NCBI RefSeq assembly: GCF_014892575.1
Contig: NZ_JADBGI010000032.1
Span: forward strand, 1-64,000
Origin: Nocardiopsis coralli
GTDB lineage: Bacteria > Actinomycetota > Actinomycetes > Streptosporangiales > Streptosporangiaceae
DNA: 64,000 nucleotides
Direction of reading: 5' to 3'
Shown: piece after piece, positions 10,669 to 23,129 of the stretch
Layout of the letters: each line of letters begins with the position of its first letter
Numbering within the stretch: the stretch's first letter is position 1
Notes under the pieces: generated by a model
Seen by the model: the letters and a program-made list of their open reading frames with translations, nothing else
Told to the model about the DNA's origin: nothing
Databases searched by the model: none
Position numbers and translations under genes: made by a program

Positions 10669-12795
10669 ATGAGCGCCGACCCCTCGCGGACGCCCAGCAC
10701 TTCCAACTCACTCGCAGGTGACGTCAACGGCGGCCAGGTCACCATGGCCGGGACAATGCGGGACGTGCACAACCACTACTACGGGGAACCTCCCGTGCAG
10801 CCCCCGTCGCAGCGTCCGATGCTCGTCTCCACGCCGCCCATGGACTTCGTCAACCACGAGGAGACCCTGGCCTGGATCCGGCGGCACCTGGACCCCGACG
10901 GCCCGCCCGTGGTGATGGTCTGCTCCGGGCCGCTCGGGATCGGCAAGAGCGCGTTCCTGAGCAAGGCCGCCTACGCCATGGAGGGCTACTTCACCGGCGG
11001 GCAGCTCACCCACGAGTACGTGCGCGGGGCCCAGGAGGACAGCGACGCCGCACTCCAGCGCTTCCTCCGCGCCCTGGGCGTGCACCAGGACGCGCTGCCC
11101 CGCGACCCCCGTGCCTGGGCCGACGAGTACCGCACCCGCACCCGCGACAAGCGCATGCTCGTCGTGGTCGAGGGCGCCTGGGAACCGGCCCAGGTCCGCG
11201 GCCTCGTCCCCACCGGCCGCGGCAGTCTCGTCCTGGTCTCCGGGGACGGCCCCGACCTGGGAGAACTCAAGCTCCACCCGGGAGCGCGCATGCGCGACCT
11301 CGACCCGCTGGCCCGCCCCGACGCCCGCGCCCTGCTCCAGAACCGGGCCGAACGGGACCTGGGCTCGGAGGACCCCGAGGCCCTGGACCTGATCACCTAC
11401 GTCTGCGGCGGGCTCCCGCTCGCGTTGGTGCTGGCCGGGGCCCAGCTCCACAACGAGGGCCCGGGCAGCGCACGTGCCCTGGCCGCCAAGCTCCGCAGCA
11501 CGCGGGGCGCACTGAAGGCCATCGGCGACGAGAGGACCAACCTCGACGTGCTCTTCCACACCGCCTACCAGGAGCTCTCGCCGGAGGCCGCCGCCCTGTA
11601 CCGGGCGCTGGCGTCGTGGCCGGGGCCGCACTGCGACGCGTCGGTCGTGCGGGCGGTCGCGTCCCAGGAGGCCGCGTCCGAGCTGGTCGACGCCAACCTC
11701 GTGGGGTCCGACAGCGCGGGCTCGCTCCGGTTCCGGCACGACCTCATGCGCACGCACGCGGGCGAACGCGCGCAGGCCGAGGAGGGTTCGGACGAGCGCG
11801 AGCAGACCCTCGTCCGCATGCTCGACGCCTACCTGGTCGTGCTCGGTTTCGCCGAACGGGCCGCACGCGGGGAACGGCTGCGCGTGGTCGACCTCGACGC
11901 GCTCCTCGCCGGCTCCGAGGACCCCTTCGGCGGGGACCGGGACGCCGCCCGCCGGTGGCTGGCGCGCGAACGCCACACCTTGCTCGCGGTGGTGCTGCGC
12001 AGCGCCGACCTGGGCCTGAACGAGCACGCGTGGACGTTCTCGGAACTGTCCACATCGCTCTACCTCGACCAGCGGTTCCTGCACGACTGGCGTTCCTCCG
12101 GGGAGGCCGGTGCGGACGCCGCCCGCCTGGCCGGCAACGCGGCGGCCGAGGCCCGGCTGTCCTCCCTGGTCTCGCGCCCCCTCACCGACCTGGGCCGGAC
12201 CGAGTGGGCGGCCGAGCGCATCGAACGCGCCGTCGAGCTGGCCGAACAGGTCGGGGACGCGCTGCTGAGCGGTTCCGTGTGGGAGTTCTACGGGCGCCAC
12301 CTGGAGGGCCGCGACCTCCGCGCCGCCATCGGCGCCTACGACCGGTCCGTGCGGCACAACGAGGCCAGCGACAGCCCGATGGCCGTGCGCGGATCGGCGC
12401 TGTCCGTGCTCTTCCGCGGCACCGCCCGGAGCAGGGCCGGGGACCACGAGAGCGCGGTCGAGGACATCCGCGACGCACGCGAGCGGCTGCTCGGCCTGCC
12501 CGAGGGCCCGGACCGCAGGATGGCCGCCCGCGCCTGTGCCGCGCTGGGACGGGCCCAGGCGGACGCCGGCGACCTGGACGGGGCGCTGCAGACCCTGCGC
12601 ACCGCCGAACACGAGCTCGCCGAAGGGGAGTGGCACTACTACCGCGCCGAGGCCTGCGAGCAGCTGGCGGGCGTGCTGGAGCGGCTGGCGCAGCCCGAGG
12701 AGGCCCGCACCCGGCTGGAGGAGGCCGAGCAGATCTACCGGACCGTGGGGAGCCCCCGGGCCCGGGCGATCCAGGACCGGTTGCGCGACGGGTGA
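10669..12795 (+). CDS. STAND/NB-ARC NTPase with TPR repeats and an N-terminal amyloid-signalling-like motif
   Basis: 708 aa. Residues 13-39 form a short glycine-rich motif (NSLAGDVNGGQVTMAG, then DVHNHYYG) of the kind found at the N-terminus of many actinobacterial STAND proteins. The NTPase core has Walker A GPLGIGKSAF (Lys93), a Walker-B-like LVVVEGAW in which the usual Asp pair is Glu-Gly, and the NB-ARC hallmark CGGLPLAL. The C-terminal third (about 490-700) is alpha-helical with TPR-like repeats. STAND proteins are signal-responsive switches, often in immunity or programmed cell death. No effector domain is fused, so the motif may recruit a separate effector (inference). The start has the ribosome-binding site AGGAG 5 bases upstream. 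It converges on the next gene with a 3-base gap. Confidence 0.8.
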   Translation: MSADPSRTPSTSNSLAGDVNGGQVTMAGTMRDVHNHYYGEPPVQPPSQRPMLVSTPPMDFVNHEETLAWIRRHLDPDGPPVVMVCSGPLGIGKSAFLSKAAYAMEGYFTGGQLTHEYVRGAQEDSDAALQRFLRALGVHQDALPRDPRAWADEYRTRTRDKRMLVVVEGAWEPAQVRGLVPTGRGSLVLVSGDGPDLGELKLHPGARMRDLDPLARPDARALLQNRAERDLGSEDPEALDLITYVCGGLPLALVLAGAQLHNEGPGSARALAAKLRSTRGALKAIGDERTNLDVLFHTAYQELSPEAAALYRALASWPGPHCDASVVRAVASQEAASELVDANLVGSDSAGSLRFRHDLMRTHAGERAQAEEGSDEREQTLVRMLDAYLVVLGFAERAARGERLRVVDLDALLAGSEDPFGGDRDAARRWLARERHTLLAVVLRSADLGLNEHAWTFSELSTSLYLDQRFLHDWRSSGEAGADAARLAGNAAAEARLSSLVSRPLTDLGRTEWAAERIERAVELAEQVGDALLSGSVWEFYGRHLEGRDLRAAIGAYDRSVRHNEASDSPMAVRGSALSVLFRGTARSRAGDHESAVEDIRDARERLLGLPEGPDRRMAARACAALGRAQADAGDLDGALQTLRTAEHELAEGEWHYYRAEACEQLAGVLERLAQPEEARTRLEEAEQIYRTVGSPRARAIQDRLRDG

Positions 12796-12798
12796 GGC

Positions 12799-14475
12799 TC
12801 AGCCGGGGTGCACGGGCTCGATCCGGCACTCCCACGGCTGCTGCCCCGCCACCTCGGCCTTGCACACCCGCGCCGGCTCCCCGTGCGCGCGCACCAGCGT
12901 GTACACGACCGCCGCGGCCAGGGGCAGGTTCGCGTCCGGGACACCGCGCACGAGGTAGGAACGCCCGTCGACCAGCGCCACCAGCGCCCCCTCGTGCACC
13001 GGCGCGGCCACCGCGTACGCACCCTGGTACCGGGCCAGGGCCCGCCGGGTCCACGTCTCCTCCGCGGCGCCGCTCTCGGCCCCGTGCCGGGACGAACGGC
13101 ACACCACCGCGGCCGAGGTGACCAGCGGGTTCCGGCGTTCGTCCTCGTACGCGGACAGGTGCCGGAACACCCCCGGCCCGGGCTCGGGGTGTTCGCGCGG
13201 GGCGGCCGGAAAACGCTCGATCCGCACCTCGTCGTCGGCGTCCGATGCGCTGTGCACCTCGAACGCGGTCGGCGCCCGGTTCGACCGGGTCGGGGTCGGG
13301 TCGGGCAGCAGGAGGTCGGCGGCGCCCGGGTTGTCCACGCGCAGGTTCAGGAGCCCGTACAGGAGGTCGGCGAGCCGGTGCCCGCCCCGGCCCGGGTACG
13401 CGAACGCCAGGTCGGCCACGTCCGCGTACTGTCCAGGGCGGTGTGCCGACATCGCGCGCTCGACCTGGGAACGCAGCCCCTCCTTCCCCAGCCAGGAAGC
13501 ACGCCGGGCGAGTTCGGCCGCGGCGGTCCCGGGCACCGAGTCCTCTCCCATGGCCGCGAGGAGGACGGGGCGGTCCATCATCGCGCCGTACAGGGTCACA
13601 CTGCCGTGGTCGCCGATGACGCAGTCGGCCGCGACGAGGGAGGCGCCCCATCCGGCCTCCGGCGGGATCAACAGGAGCCCCGCGTCCTGGGCGTCGGCGA
13701 GCATGTGCTCCACCTGCCAGGGGCTGTGCGCGAACCACACGTTGGGATGCAGGATCGTCGCCACCCGGTACCCGTCGCGGGGGAGCGCCCCCACCAGCGC
13801 GTGCGGCAGGCGCGGGCGGGTGCCGATGAGCCCGGTCCCGCCCCAGGTGGAGGTGACGACCACGAGCCGCTGGTCCTCGCCGACCTGCAGGTGGGAACGG
13901 TACTCCTCGCGCATGCGGTCGGAACCGGCGATGCGGTCGCGGGTCAGGTCGCCGACGACCTCGGCCCACTCGGCCATGGGGACCCCCGCCTCCCGCAGCT
14001 GCTCGCGCTGCGCTGGGTGGGAGAGCACGAGGCGCACGTTGGGGAAACCCTGGAACTCCGGCCTGGGCACGCCCGACAGCCGGACCTCGTCGGTGCGGTG
14101 GTCGGGCACGTACTTCTGGAACCCGATGCCGTGCGGGAGGACGACCACCGGGCAGGAGAACTCGGCGAGGTCGGTGTTCTCGGTGGCGGTCAGGACCAGC
14201 GCCGGATCGACGTCCAGGCGGTCCTCCCAGGGCACGACACACGCGTTGAGGTCGCAGAGCAGGTCGCGTGTGCCGGCGTTGAAGGCGGAGGTGTCGTCGA
14301 AGGCGAAGACGACCAGGACACGGGGGTCGCCGCGGAACGTCGCCAGGCTCTCCACAACCTTGACCGCGGAGGTGAAGGTGCGCGCCACGGCGAGGACGAC
14401 GGGGCCGTCGAAGGTCCGCCAACGGGGCGCGTCGGGTCCTGCGTTGGCGCGTACGTAAGGGGAGGCGGCGGTCAA
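12799..14475 (-). CDS. Uncharacterised protein with GT-B/CDP-glycerophosphotransferase-like region
   Basis: 558 aa, no signal peptide or membrane segment. Residues 20-380 look like a two-lobed GT-B fold: an alpha/beta start (GPVVLAVARTFTSAVK), a central VVVTSTWGGTG strand, and the late motif CVIGDHGSVTLYGAMMDRPV. That last motif resembles the nucleotide-binding part of CDP-glycerol glycerophosphotransferases and UDP-GlcNAc 2-epimerases. The C-terminal ~170 residues are unrecognised. The start is a TTG at 14475 with an AGGGA-like site upstream. It is convergent and nearly abutting with the STAND gene, which may be chance. A glycosyl- or phosphotransferase role is only a hint. Confidence 0.55.
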   Translation of the reverse strand: MTAASPYVRANAGPDAPRWRTFDGPVVLAVARTFTSAVKVVESLATFRGDPRVLVVFAFDDTSAFNAGTRDLLCDLNACVVPWEDRLDVDPALVLTATENTDLAEFSCPVVVLPHGIGFQKYVPDHRTDEVRLSGVPRPEFQGFPNVRLVLSHPAQREQLREAGVPMAEWAEVVGDLTRDRIAGSDRMREEYRSHLQVGEDQRLVVVTSTWGGTGLIGTRPRLPHALVGALPRDGYRVATILHPNVWFAHSPWQVEHMLADAQDAGLLLIPPEAGWGASLVAADCVIGDHGSVTLYGAMMDRPVLLAAMGEDSVPGTAAAELARRASWLGKEGLRSQVERAMSAHRPGQYADVADLAFAYPGRGGHRLADLLYGLLNLRVDNPGAADLLLPDPTPTRSNRAPTAFEVHSASDADDEVRIERFPAAPREHPEPGPGVFRHLSAYEDERRNPLVTSAAVVCRSSRHGAESGAAEETWTRRALARYQGAYAVAAPVHEGALVALVDGRSYLVRGVPDANLPLAAAVVYTLVRAHGEPARVCKAEVAGQQPWECRIEPVHPG

Positions 14476-14698
14476 CGGTGGTCCCTGTCCTCGGGGCTCA
14501 TGCCGAACCAGGGTAGTGGGCGGGACGGACTGTCGATTCCTCCGAGTCCGGCGGAAAGAATTCGGTGCTCTCCACGAACGCGGCGACGGGCCCCTCCGTC
14601 AAGAGGGGGTGAATGGCTGTGTCCCCGCGTGTGCCGGTGTTCCGGTGATCGGACGTCATCGCTGGTCAGGTGCTTGACACGTGCTTTAGCGTGTTCCG

Positions 14699-14947
14699 AT
14701 GGTCTACACGTCACCACTCTTCATAGGGGTGCTCGCTCTCTCAGTACTTGTCATAGCCGTCCTTCTGGCACGAGCGTTGTGCAGGGCGGACGCGGCCGAG
14801 GCGGCCGACGCGATGCACACCCCGAGGCACGGACCCCGGCCCCACGGCCACCGCAACCGAATGCGCGGAACCTCCACGACACCTTCGTGGGATCCCACAG
14901 ACAACGAACCCCCCGAGCCCGGCGCACGAGCCCGCACCTGCCGCTGA
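14699..14947 (+). CDS. Possible small single-pass membrane protein
   Basis: 82 aa: an N-terminal hydrophobic helix (about residues 5-27), then a polar His/Pro/Arg-rich tail. No ribosome-binding site precedes the ATG, but TAGCGT, a plausible -10 element, lies at positions -12 to -7. That would make it a leaderless transcript. The -35 is unconvincing. It sits in an otherwise gene-free 690-base gap. It could be a chance frame. Confidence 0.35.
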   Translation: MVYTSPLFIGVLALSVLVIAVLLARALCRADAAEAADAMHTPRHGPRPHGHRNRMRGTSTTPSWDPTDNEPPEPGARARTCR

Positions 14948-15162
14948 TACCGGAAACCGGACGCTCCGCGCAGTTCCCCGAACCCGTCGTCCCCGCCGCT
15001 CGACCGGCGACCCCGCAGGACACGGGATCAGCACCCCTCTCCCCGATTCCCCTCCGAACCCCCCGGAATTCCCCGGACCGCCCGGAACACCCGCAGGCAG
15101 CCCTCAACGGCGAGGGCACGTCGGAGGGGCGATCGAACCCGGACCCGCCCGGGCCGGCCGGA

Positions 15163-16224
15163 TCACCCGGCCAAGGCCGCGATCAGGCTCTCCCGATCAT
15201 CGGGACCCTCGACGCGCAGCCGCTCCGCCTTCTCCACCAGGTCCCCGTCGAACTCCGCACTGTTCACGATCACGCTCGCCACAGAACCGTCCGCGAGCTG
15301 CGCCCGGATCTCGTCCGCCGCGCCGCCGGGGCGCTGCACGGTCAGCATGCCCTCCCCGGGCCAGTGGGGGCTGTCCGGGCGGGCCTGGCTGTCCGGCCGC
15401 TCGACCGTCGACGTCTCGTCCAACGGTTCACAGCGCACGTCGTGGAAGTCGCACTCCTTGTGCAGGTCACGGTCGGTCCAGCTGACCACGTGGACCGCGG
15501 ACAGGTCCGGGGCGGCCGGCCCGCCCGGCCCGCCGCCCGCCTCGTGGGGTTCACCCGCCTGGTCCGGCTGCTCGTAGGTCAGCCGCAGCCCGTGGTGCAC
15601 CCGGTACGCGCCGGTCAGCTCCCACCGCGGGTGCTCCAGCACGGTGATCGAGTCCCCGAACGAGGCGATCTGCTCCTGCGCGTGGGCGCTCGCCGCGTGG
15701 GAGATCGCCCGGTCCGAGGCGGCGGGCAGCATCAGGAACAGCACGGCGGTCACCGCGACCGCGGGCACCGCCCCCGGGTACCGCCAGCGGCGGGGGAGAG
15801 GGTGCGGGACCGCGCACGCGCCCAACGCCAGGGCACAGATCAACGCCGCCAGGGCAGCGGTGAACACCGGGCTCTCGTACGGGAACGGGGCCAACACCGC
15901 GGTGAAGACGGGGACGACCACCGACACCGCCGTCACCAGTCCGGCACAGGACACGTGGTGGTTGACGCCCGCCGCGCGCAACAGCCGCGAGCTCACCCAG
16001 AACATGGCGAGAAGGGCCCCGACCACCGCCGGGGCGAGCAACAGGACGCCCACCGTGGCACTGTCCACGGGCAGGGAACGGAACGCGGCCCAGACCCCGC
16101 CCGGAAACAGCGACATCAGCGGGGCACCCACAAGACACAGGGCGGTGAGCGCGACGACCGCGCCGGCCCGGGGACGGTTCGAGGGCGTCCGTGGCAGTAC
16201 GCCGTCCATCAGACCCCGAATCAT
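15163..16224 (-). CDS. Uncharacterised polytopic membrane protein with extracytoplasmic C-terminal domain
   Basis: 353 aa. Five hydrophobic segments lie between about residues 20 and 185, followed by a soluble, acidic region of about 165 residues that is probably outside the membrane. I recognise no family. The ATG at 16224 has a strong ribosome-binding site, AGGAGG, 3 bases upstream. It is monocistronic by spacing, with 92 bases to the next upstream gene on the same strand. A Gly/Pro-rich linker lies around residue 230. Function unknown. Confidence 0.65.
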   Translation of the reverse strand: MIRGLMDGVLPRTPSNRPRAGAVVALTALCLVGAPLMSLFPGGVWAAFRSLPVDSATVGVLLLAPAVVGALLAMFWVSSRLLRAAGVNHHVSCAGLVTAVSVVVPVFTAVLAPFPYESPVFTAALAALICALALGACAVPHPLPRRWRYPGAVPAVAVTAVLFLMLPAASDRAISHAASAHAQEQIASFGDSITVLEHPRWELTGAYRVHHGLRLTYEQPDQAGEPHEAGGGPGGPAAPDLSAVHVVSWTDRDLHKECDFHDVRCEPLDETSTVERPDSQARPDSPHWPGEGMLTVQRPGGAADEIRAQLADGSVASVIVNSAEFDGDLVEKAERLRVEGPDDRESLIAALAG

Positions 16225-16316
16225 CCGCCTCCTACCAGGAGACGTTACGCCTGATCAGAGCCGGATTCCAGGTGCGAAACCCTGAAGGGGAGCGGGTTCG
16301 GGGCGTCCCGGGGAGC

Positions 16317-17495
16317 TCAGCCGAGCAGGTTCCGGAACGGTTTGCGGAACAGCGAGATGTGCCGCCACCCCGGGTCGAGCTCCGTGCGCAGCTTGATCTC
16401 GCCGTCGGGCCAGTCCATGAGCGCGTTCTCGAACTGCGGCAGCACCCCGGAGTCCGGGTCCAGGTAGTACAGGTACTGGCGCTTGCCGCCGTCCGTGCGG
16501 CGGCCGAACAGCGCACCGTTGTCCCCGAGCAGCGACTCCAGGGTCGCCTCCAACGACGCCAGCGCGTCCTCGGAACGGCCGGCGGGCTGCTTGTCCTCGT
16601 CGGTCTCGGTGAACGGAACGATGACGTGCGTGGCCAGCGTCAACGCGGGGAACGTGCGCCGGTGCAGCGGGTGGCGCAGCAGGATCTCGCCGCCGCCCAC
16701 CAGCGGGAGCTTGTAGGTCCCGCGCACCCACCCGTCCTGGCCGCCGAGCATGTCGCCCATCTGCTTGACGACCGCCGGAAGGTTGGCCGGGGTGATCGGG
16801 TCGACGGGCTTCTCCTCCAGCGCGGAGACCCGGCCGATCCACAGCACGTAGTCGTCCTCGCCCAGCGCGAGCAACACCACGTGGTCGGCGATCCCGGCGC
16901 GGCTCTCGTCCGACAGGAACATGTTGTCGGGGTGGTAGACGCCCACGTCGATCTTGGACGTGCCCGGGTTCACACGCACCGACAGCAGTACGTGGGACAG
17001 GTCGAGCTCGTGGTCGTCCCAGCGCACCGAGCTGGTCAGCTGGTCCAGGTCGGCGGTGCGGACCGGGCGGAACACCCACTGGTCGTCGTCGGGCGCGGAC
17101 CGGGCCCAGCGCTCGGACTGCACACGCGCGTCGTCGGAGCTGCCCGGACGCAGCGTCATGGCGTACTCCGGCGCCGACGTCAGGTGCGAGGGGTCGTCCA
17201 TCGCGGCGAGCTGCTGCAGGAGCTTCTCGGGGTCCACGTCGGGCGACAGGTCCAGTTCCTCGGCGCTGCCGGTGGAGCGGGGCGCGGGGCCGACCTCCCA
17301 GTCGAGGTCCGGGTGGATCCTGCGCACCAGGGCGGTGACGCGGTCGGAGACCTCCGAGGGCGCCGGCTGGTCGTTGGCGACGGCGTCGCCCAGGGCGGCG
17401 CGCACCTCGGGCCAGGCCTCCCAGAACTCGCTGGTGGCGGAGGTGGTGTCTGCGTTGCTGGGGTCGGCAGGGCGACGGCGACGGAACAGAGCCAT
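16317..17495 (-). CDS. Uncharacterised cytoplasmic protein
   Basis: 392 aa, starting at the ATG at 17495 with a basic patch (MALFRRRRP), soluble throughout. The central part contains paired strands with LDLSHVLLSVRVNPG and HVVLLALGEDDYVLWIGR, and the C-terminal part has IVPFTETDED and QYLYYLDPDSGVLPQFENAL. This looks like two related alpha/beta domains, the second reminiscent of suppressor-of-fused-like or DUF-type stress proteins. I cannot assign a family. It is divergent from mnmA with 231 bases between the starts. Confidence 0.65.
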   Translation of the reverse strand: MALFRRRRPADPSNADTTSATSEFWEAWPEVRAALGDAVANDQPAPSEVSDRVTALVRRIHPDLDWEVGPAPRSTGSAEELDLSPDVDPEKLLQQLAAMDDPSHLTSAPEYAMTLRPGSSDDARVQSERWARSAPDDDQWVFRPVRTADLDQLTSSVRWDDHELDLSHVLLSVRVNPGTSKIDVGVYHPDNMFLSDESRAGIADHVVLLALGEDDYVLWIGRVSALEEKPVDPITPANLPAVVKQMGDMLGGQDGWVRGTYKLPLVGGGEILLRHPLHRRTFPALTLATHVIVPFTETDEDKQPAGRSEDALASLEATLESLLGDNGALFGRRTDGGKRQYLYYLDPDSGVLPQFENALMDWPDGEIKLRTELDPGWRHISLFRKPFRNLLG

Positions 17496-17726
17496 ACCTA
17501 CGATTTTCGCAGAACCCCGTGACCACCCTGGCCGAACCCCGCGGATCTCTTCGGGCGCGCACGCGTGTGCGGGGCCCAGGACCTGCGTTTCCACGGGGGA
17601 TCGGGCCCGGGCGGGCGGCGCAAGACGCGTCGGGGCGTCCGGTGTGTGCGCGTGGCCGACCCCGCATCCCGTACCCCGGAGATCCGTGGTCGGGAGCGGG
17701 CCCGGGCGCATACGCTGGAGGGCACT

Positions 17727-18863
17727 ATGACTTTCCGTGTACTGGCCGCCATGTCCGGCGGGGTCGATTCCGCGGTCGCCGCTGCCCGTGCGGCCGAGGC
17801 GGGCTACGACGTCACCGGCGTTCACCTGGCGCTCTCGAAGAACCCGCAGTCCTACCGCACCGGTGCACGGGGCTGTTGCACGGTCGAGGACTCCCACGAC
17901 GCCAGGCGCGCCGCCGACGTCATCGGGATCCCGTACTACGTGTGGGACATGTCGGAGGAGTTCGACCGCGAGGTGGTTCAGGACTTCGTCGCCGAGTACG
18001 AGGCCGGCAACACCCCCAACCCGTGCCTGCGCTGCAACGAGAAGATCAAGTTCGAGGCCGTGCTCGACCGGGCGATCGCGCTCGGCTTCGACGCCGTGGT
18101 CACCGGACACCACGTGCGCAAGCTGGACGGGCGGCTGGTGCGCAGCGTCGACGAGGGCAAGGACCAGTCGTACGTGCTCGGGGTGCTCACCGCGGAGCAG
18201 CTGGAGCACGCGATGTTCCCGCTCGGCGACTGCACCAAGGACGAGGTGCGCGCGGAGGCCGAGCGGCGCGGGCTGTCGGTGGCGGACAAGCCGGACAGCC
18301 ACGACATCTGCTTCATCGCCGACGGCGACACGAAGGGGTTCCTGAACGACCGGATCGGCGCCAAGCCCGGCCCGATCCAGGACGAGGACGGGAACGTGCT
18401 CGGGACCCACGACGGCTCGCACACGTTCACGGTGGGCCAGCGCAAGGGCCTGGGGCTCGGCGGTGCGCCCGACCCCCGGTACGTGCTCTCGATCGAGCCG
18501 GTGGAGAACACCGTGACGGTGGGCCCGCGCGAGTCGTTGCGGGTGGACGAGATCACCGGCGTGCGGCCGGTGTGGAGCGGGAGCGCGCCGCTGACCGAGC
18601 CGACCGAGTGCCACGTGCAGCTGCGGGCGCACGGTGAGGTGTACCCGGCGCGGGTGTGGCAGCGCGAGGCCGGGGCCGGAACGGAGGACGGCGGGCCGGA
18701 GCTGGTCGTGCACCTCGCGGAGCCCGCGAAGGGTGTGGCGTCCGGTCAGGCGGTCGTGGTCTACGACGGTGACACGGTGCTGGGTTCGGCGACGATCTCG
18801 GGCACCGCGCGGTCGGACCGGGCCGAGGACGCCGCGGGCGTCGGGGCCGCGCAGCGCGTCTGA
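17727..18863 (+). CDS. mnmA: tRNA-specific 2-thiouridylase MnmA
   Basis: Catalyses 2-thiolation of U34 in tRNA-Lys, -Glu and -Gln using sulfur relayed from a cysteine desulfurase. The PP-loop ATP-pyrophosphatase motif SGGVDS is at residues 10-15. The two catalytic cysteines sit in [12 protein letters not shown] and [12 protein letters not shown]. The C-terminal central and beta-barrel domains are present ([11 protein letters not shown]). At 378 aa it is family length. ATG at 17727 has GGAGG 5 bases upstream. A second Cys pair, RGCCTVEDS, near residue 50 is typical of actinobacterial members. It is followed by the DedA-like, MetE-like and ligA genes on the same strand. Confidence 0.95.
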   Translation: MTFRVLAAMSGGVDSAVAAARAAEAGYDVTGVHLALSKNPQSYRTGARGCCTVEDSHDARRAADVIGIPYYVWDMSEEFDREVVQDFVAEYEAGNTPNPCLRCNEKIKFEAVLDRAIALGFDAVVTGHHVRKLDGRLVRSVDEGKDQSYVLGVLTAEQLEHAMFPLGDCTKDEVRAEAERRGLSVADKPDSHDICFIADGDTKGFLNDRIGAKPGPIQDEDGNVLGTHDGSHTFTVGQRKGLGLGGAPDPRYVLSIEPVENTVTVGPRESLRVDEITGVRPVWSGSAPLTEPTECHVQLRAHGEVYPARVWQREAGAGTEDGGPELVVHLAEPAKGVASGQAVVVYDGDTVLGSATISGTARSDRAEDAAGVGAAQRV

Positions 18864-18998
18864 GCCCGTTGCACGCGCGCCCCGTGGCCGGGCCGTGTGC
18901 CCTCGCGGCCGACGGGGCGTGCGCCCCTGTACGCAGGGGCAAAACGGGCAATGTAGGGCAGATAACCCTCGATTCCTCGCACCAAGGGCTTGCCGAAG

Positions 18999-19017
18999 TT
19001 AGGTAAGGCAATGCAAA
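18999..19017 (+). promoter_or_regulatory. Possible IdeR/DtxR-type iron box
   Basis: The 19-bp sequence TTAGGTAAGGCAATGCAAA matches the DtxR/IdeR consensus TWAGGTWAGSCTWACCTWA at 15 of 19 positions by my count. The left half-site is perfect and the right half weak. It lies 30 bases upstream of the DedA-like start, where a repressor could block transcription. Confidence 0.4.
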
Positions 19018-19047
19018 GTTGGGAGGGTCAAGGATAGAGGTGCCGTC

Positions 19048-19614
19048 ATGCCGCAGTTCGCCTTCCTGGAGGGCCAACCCTTCTGGATCGTCTACGCCAC
19101 GCTCCTGGTGGTGATCCTGCTCAGGGCGCCCGCGACCTACTGGATCGGCCGGGGACTCGGCGCAGGGGTGCTCCGCAGCCGCATGGGTGAACGCCTCGGC
19201 CCCCGCCTCGACCAGGCCAAGGAACGCATCGACCGGTACGGCGCCCCCGTCGTCACGCTCAGCTTCTTCACCGTCGGCATGCAGACCGCCATCAACTTCT
19301 CCGCGGGCGTCGTGCGCATGGCCTTCCCCCGCTACTTCGCGGCGGTCTTCGTCGGCGGCCTGGCCTGGGCCGGCATCTGGGGCTCGGTCATCTCCGGGCT
19401 CGTCGGGGCCTGGGTCGCCCTCTTCCTCAACTCCCCGTGGACCGCCCTGGGCGTGGCCACGCTCGCCGCCGTCGCCGTGGGTGTGCTCGTGGTCCGGGCC
19501 CGCCGCAGGTCGGCCCGGCGCCAGGCCGAGGCCGCAGAGGAGGCGGGATCACGCGACGCCCGCCAAGGCCCCCTGCCCGCCGAGGCCGCGGCGCCCACCG
19601 CCCCGCAGGCCTGA
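19048..19614 (+). CDS. DedA/VTT-like small membrane protein
   Basis: 188 aa with about four hydrophobic segments and a polar, Ala-rich C-terminal tail. The pattern RAPATYWIGRGLG, then RYGAPVVTLSFFTVGMQTAINFSAGVVRMAF, then FAAVFVGGLAWAGIWGSV follows the VTT (SNARE-associated/DedA) arrangement: a re-entrant loop with G-x-x-T/V residues, then an R-x-x-F amphipathic segment. Such proteins are implicated in lipid scrambling or membrane homeostasis. It is shorter than typical DedA proteins. The ATG at 19048 has AGAGG upstream, and a possible iron box precedes it. Confidence 0.65.
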   Translation: MPQFAFLEGQPFWIVYATLLVVILLRAPATYWIGRGLGAGVLRSRMGERLGPRLDQAKERIDRYGAPVVTLSFFTVGMQTAINFSAGVVRMAFPRYFAAVFVGGLAWAGIWGSVISGLVGAWVALFLNSPWTALGVATLAAVAVGVLVVRARRRSARRQAEAAEEAGSRDARQGPLPAEAAAPTAPQA

Positions 19615-19690
19615 GGTCCCCCGCGTGGCCCCGGCGCTCCCGCCCCGACGGTGACCGCCCTCCACCCGACAGCGCCTAACCTTGGGCAGC

Positions 19691-23001
<3,311 letters not shown>

Positions 23002-23021
23002 GGCCCCGCCGAGGCGCCCCG

Positions 23022-23059
23022 CTGCCCCGGTCACGGGCGGGCGCTCGCGACCGGGGCAG
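23022..23059. terminator. Hairpin between convergent ligA and the ThiG-like gene
   Basis: A perfect 11-bp stem (23022-23032 with 23049-23059) and a 16-base loop, lying 20 bases after the ligA stop. It has no T-run. A 14-base segment, CTCGCGACCGGGGC, recurs just downstream. Confidence 0.6.
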
Positions 23060-23129
23060 AGCGGTTCGCGTGCGGGCTCGCGACCGGGGCGATGGCCCCC
23101 TCCCGGGGTTCCGGGCCCGGCTCTCCGGG

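Noticed and set aside
14472-15119. Several minus-strand open frames around the small membrane ORF
   Set aside because: Arg/Ser/Gly-rich shadow translations without start signals.
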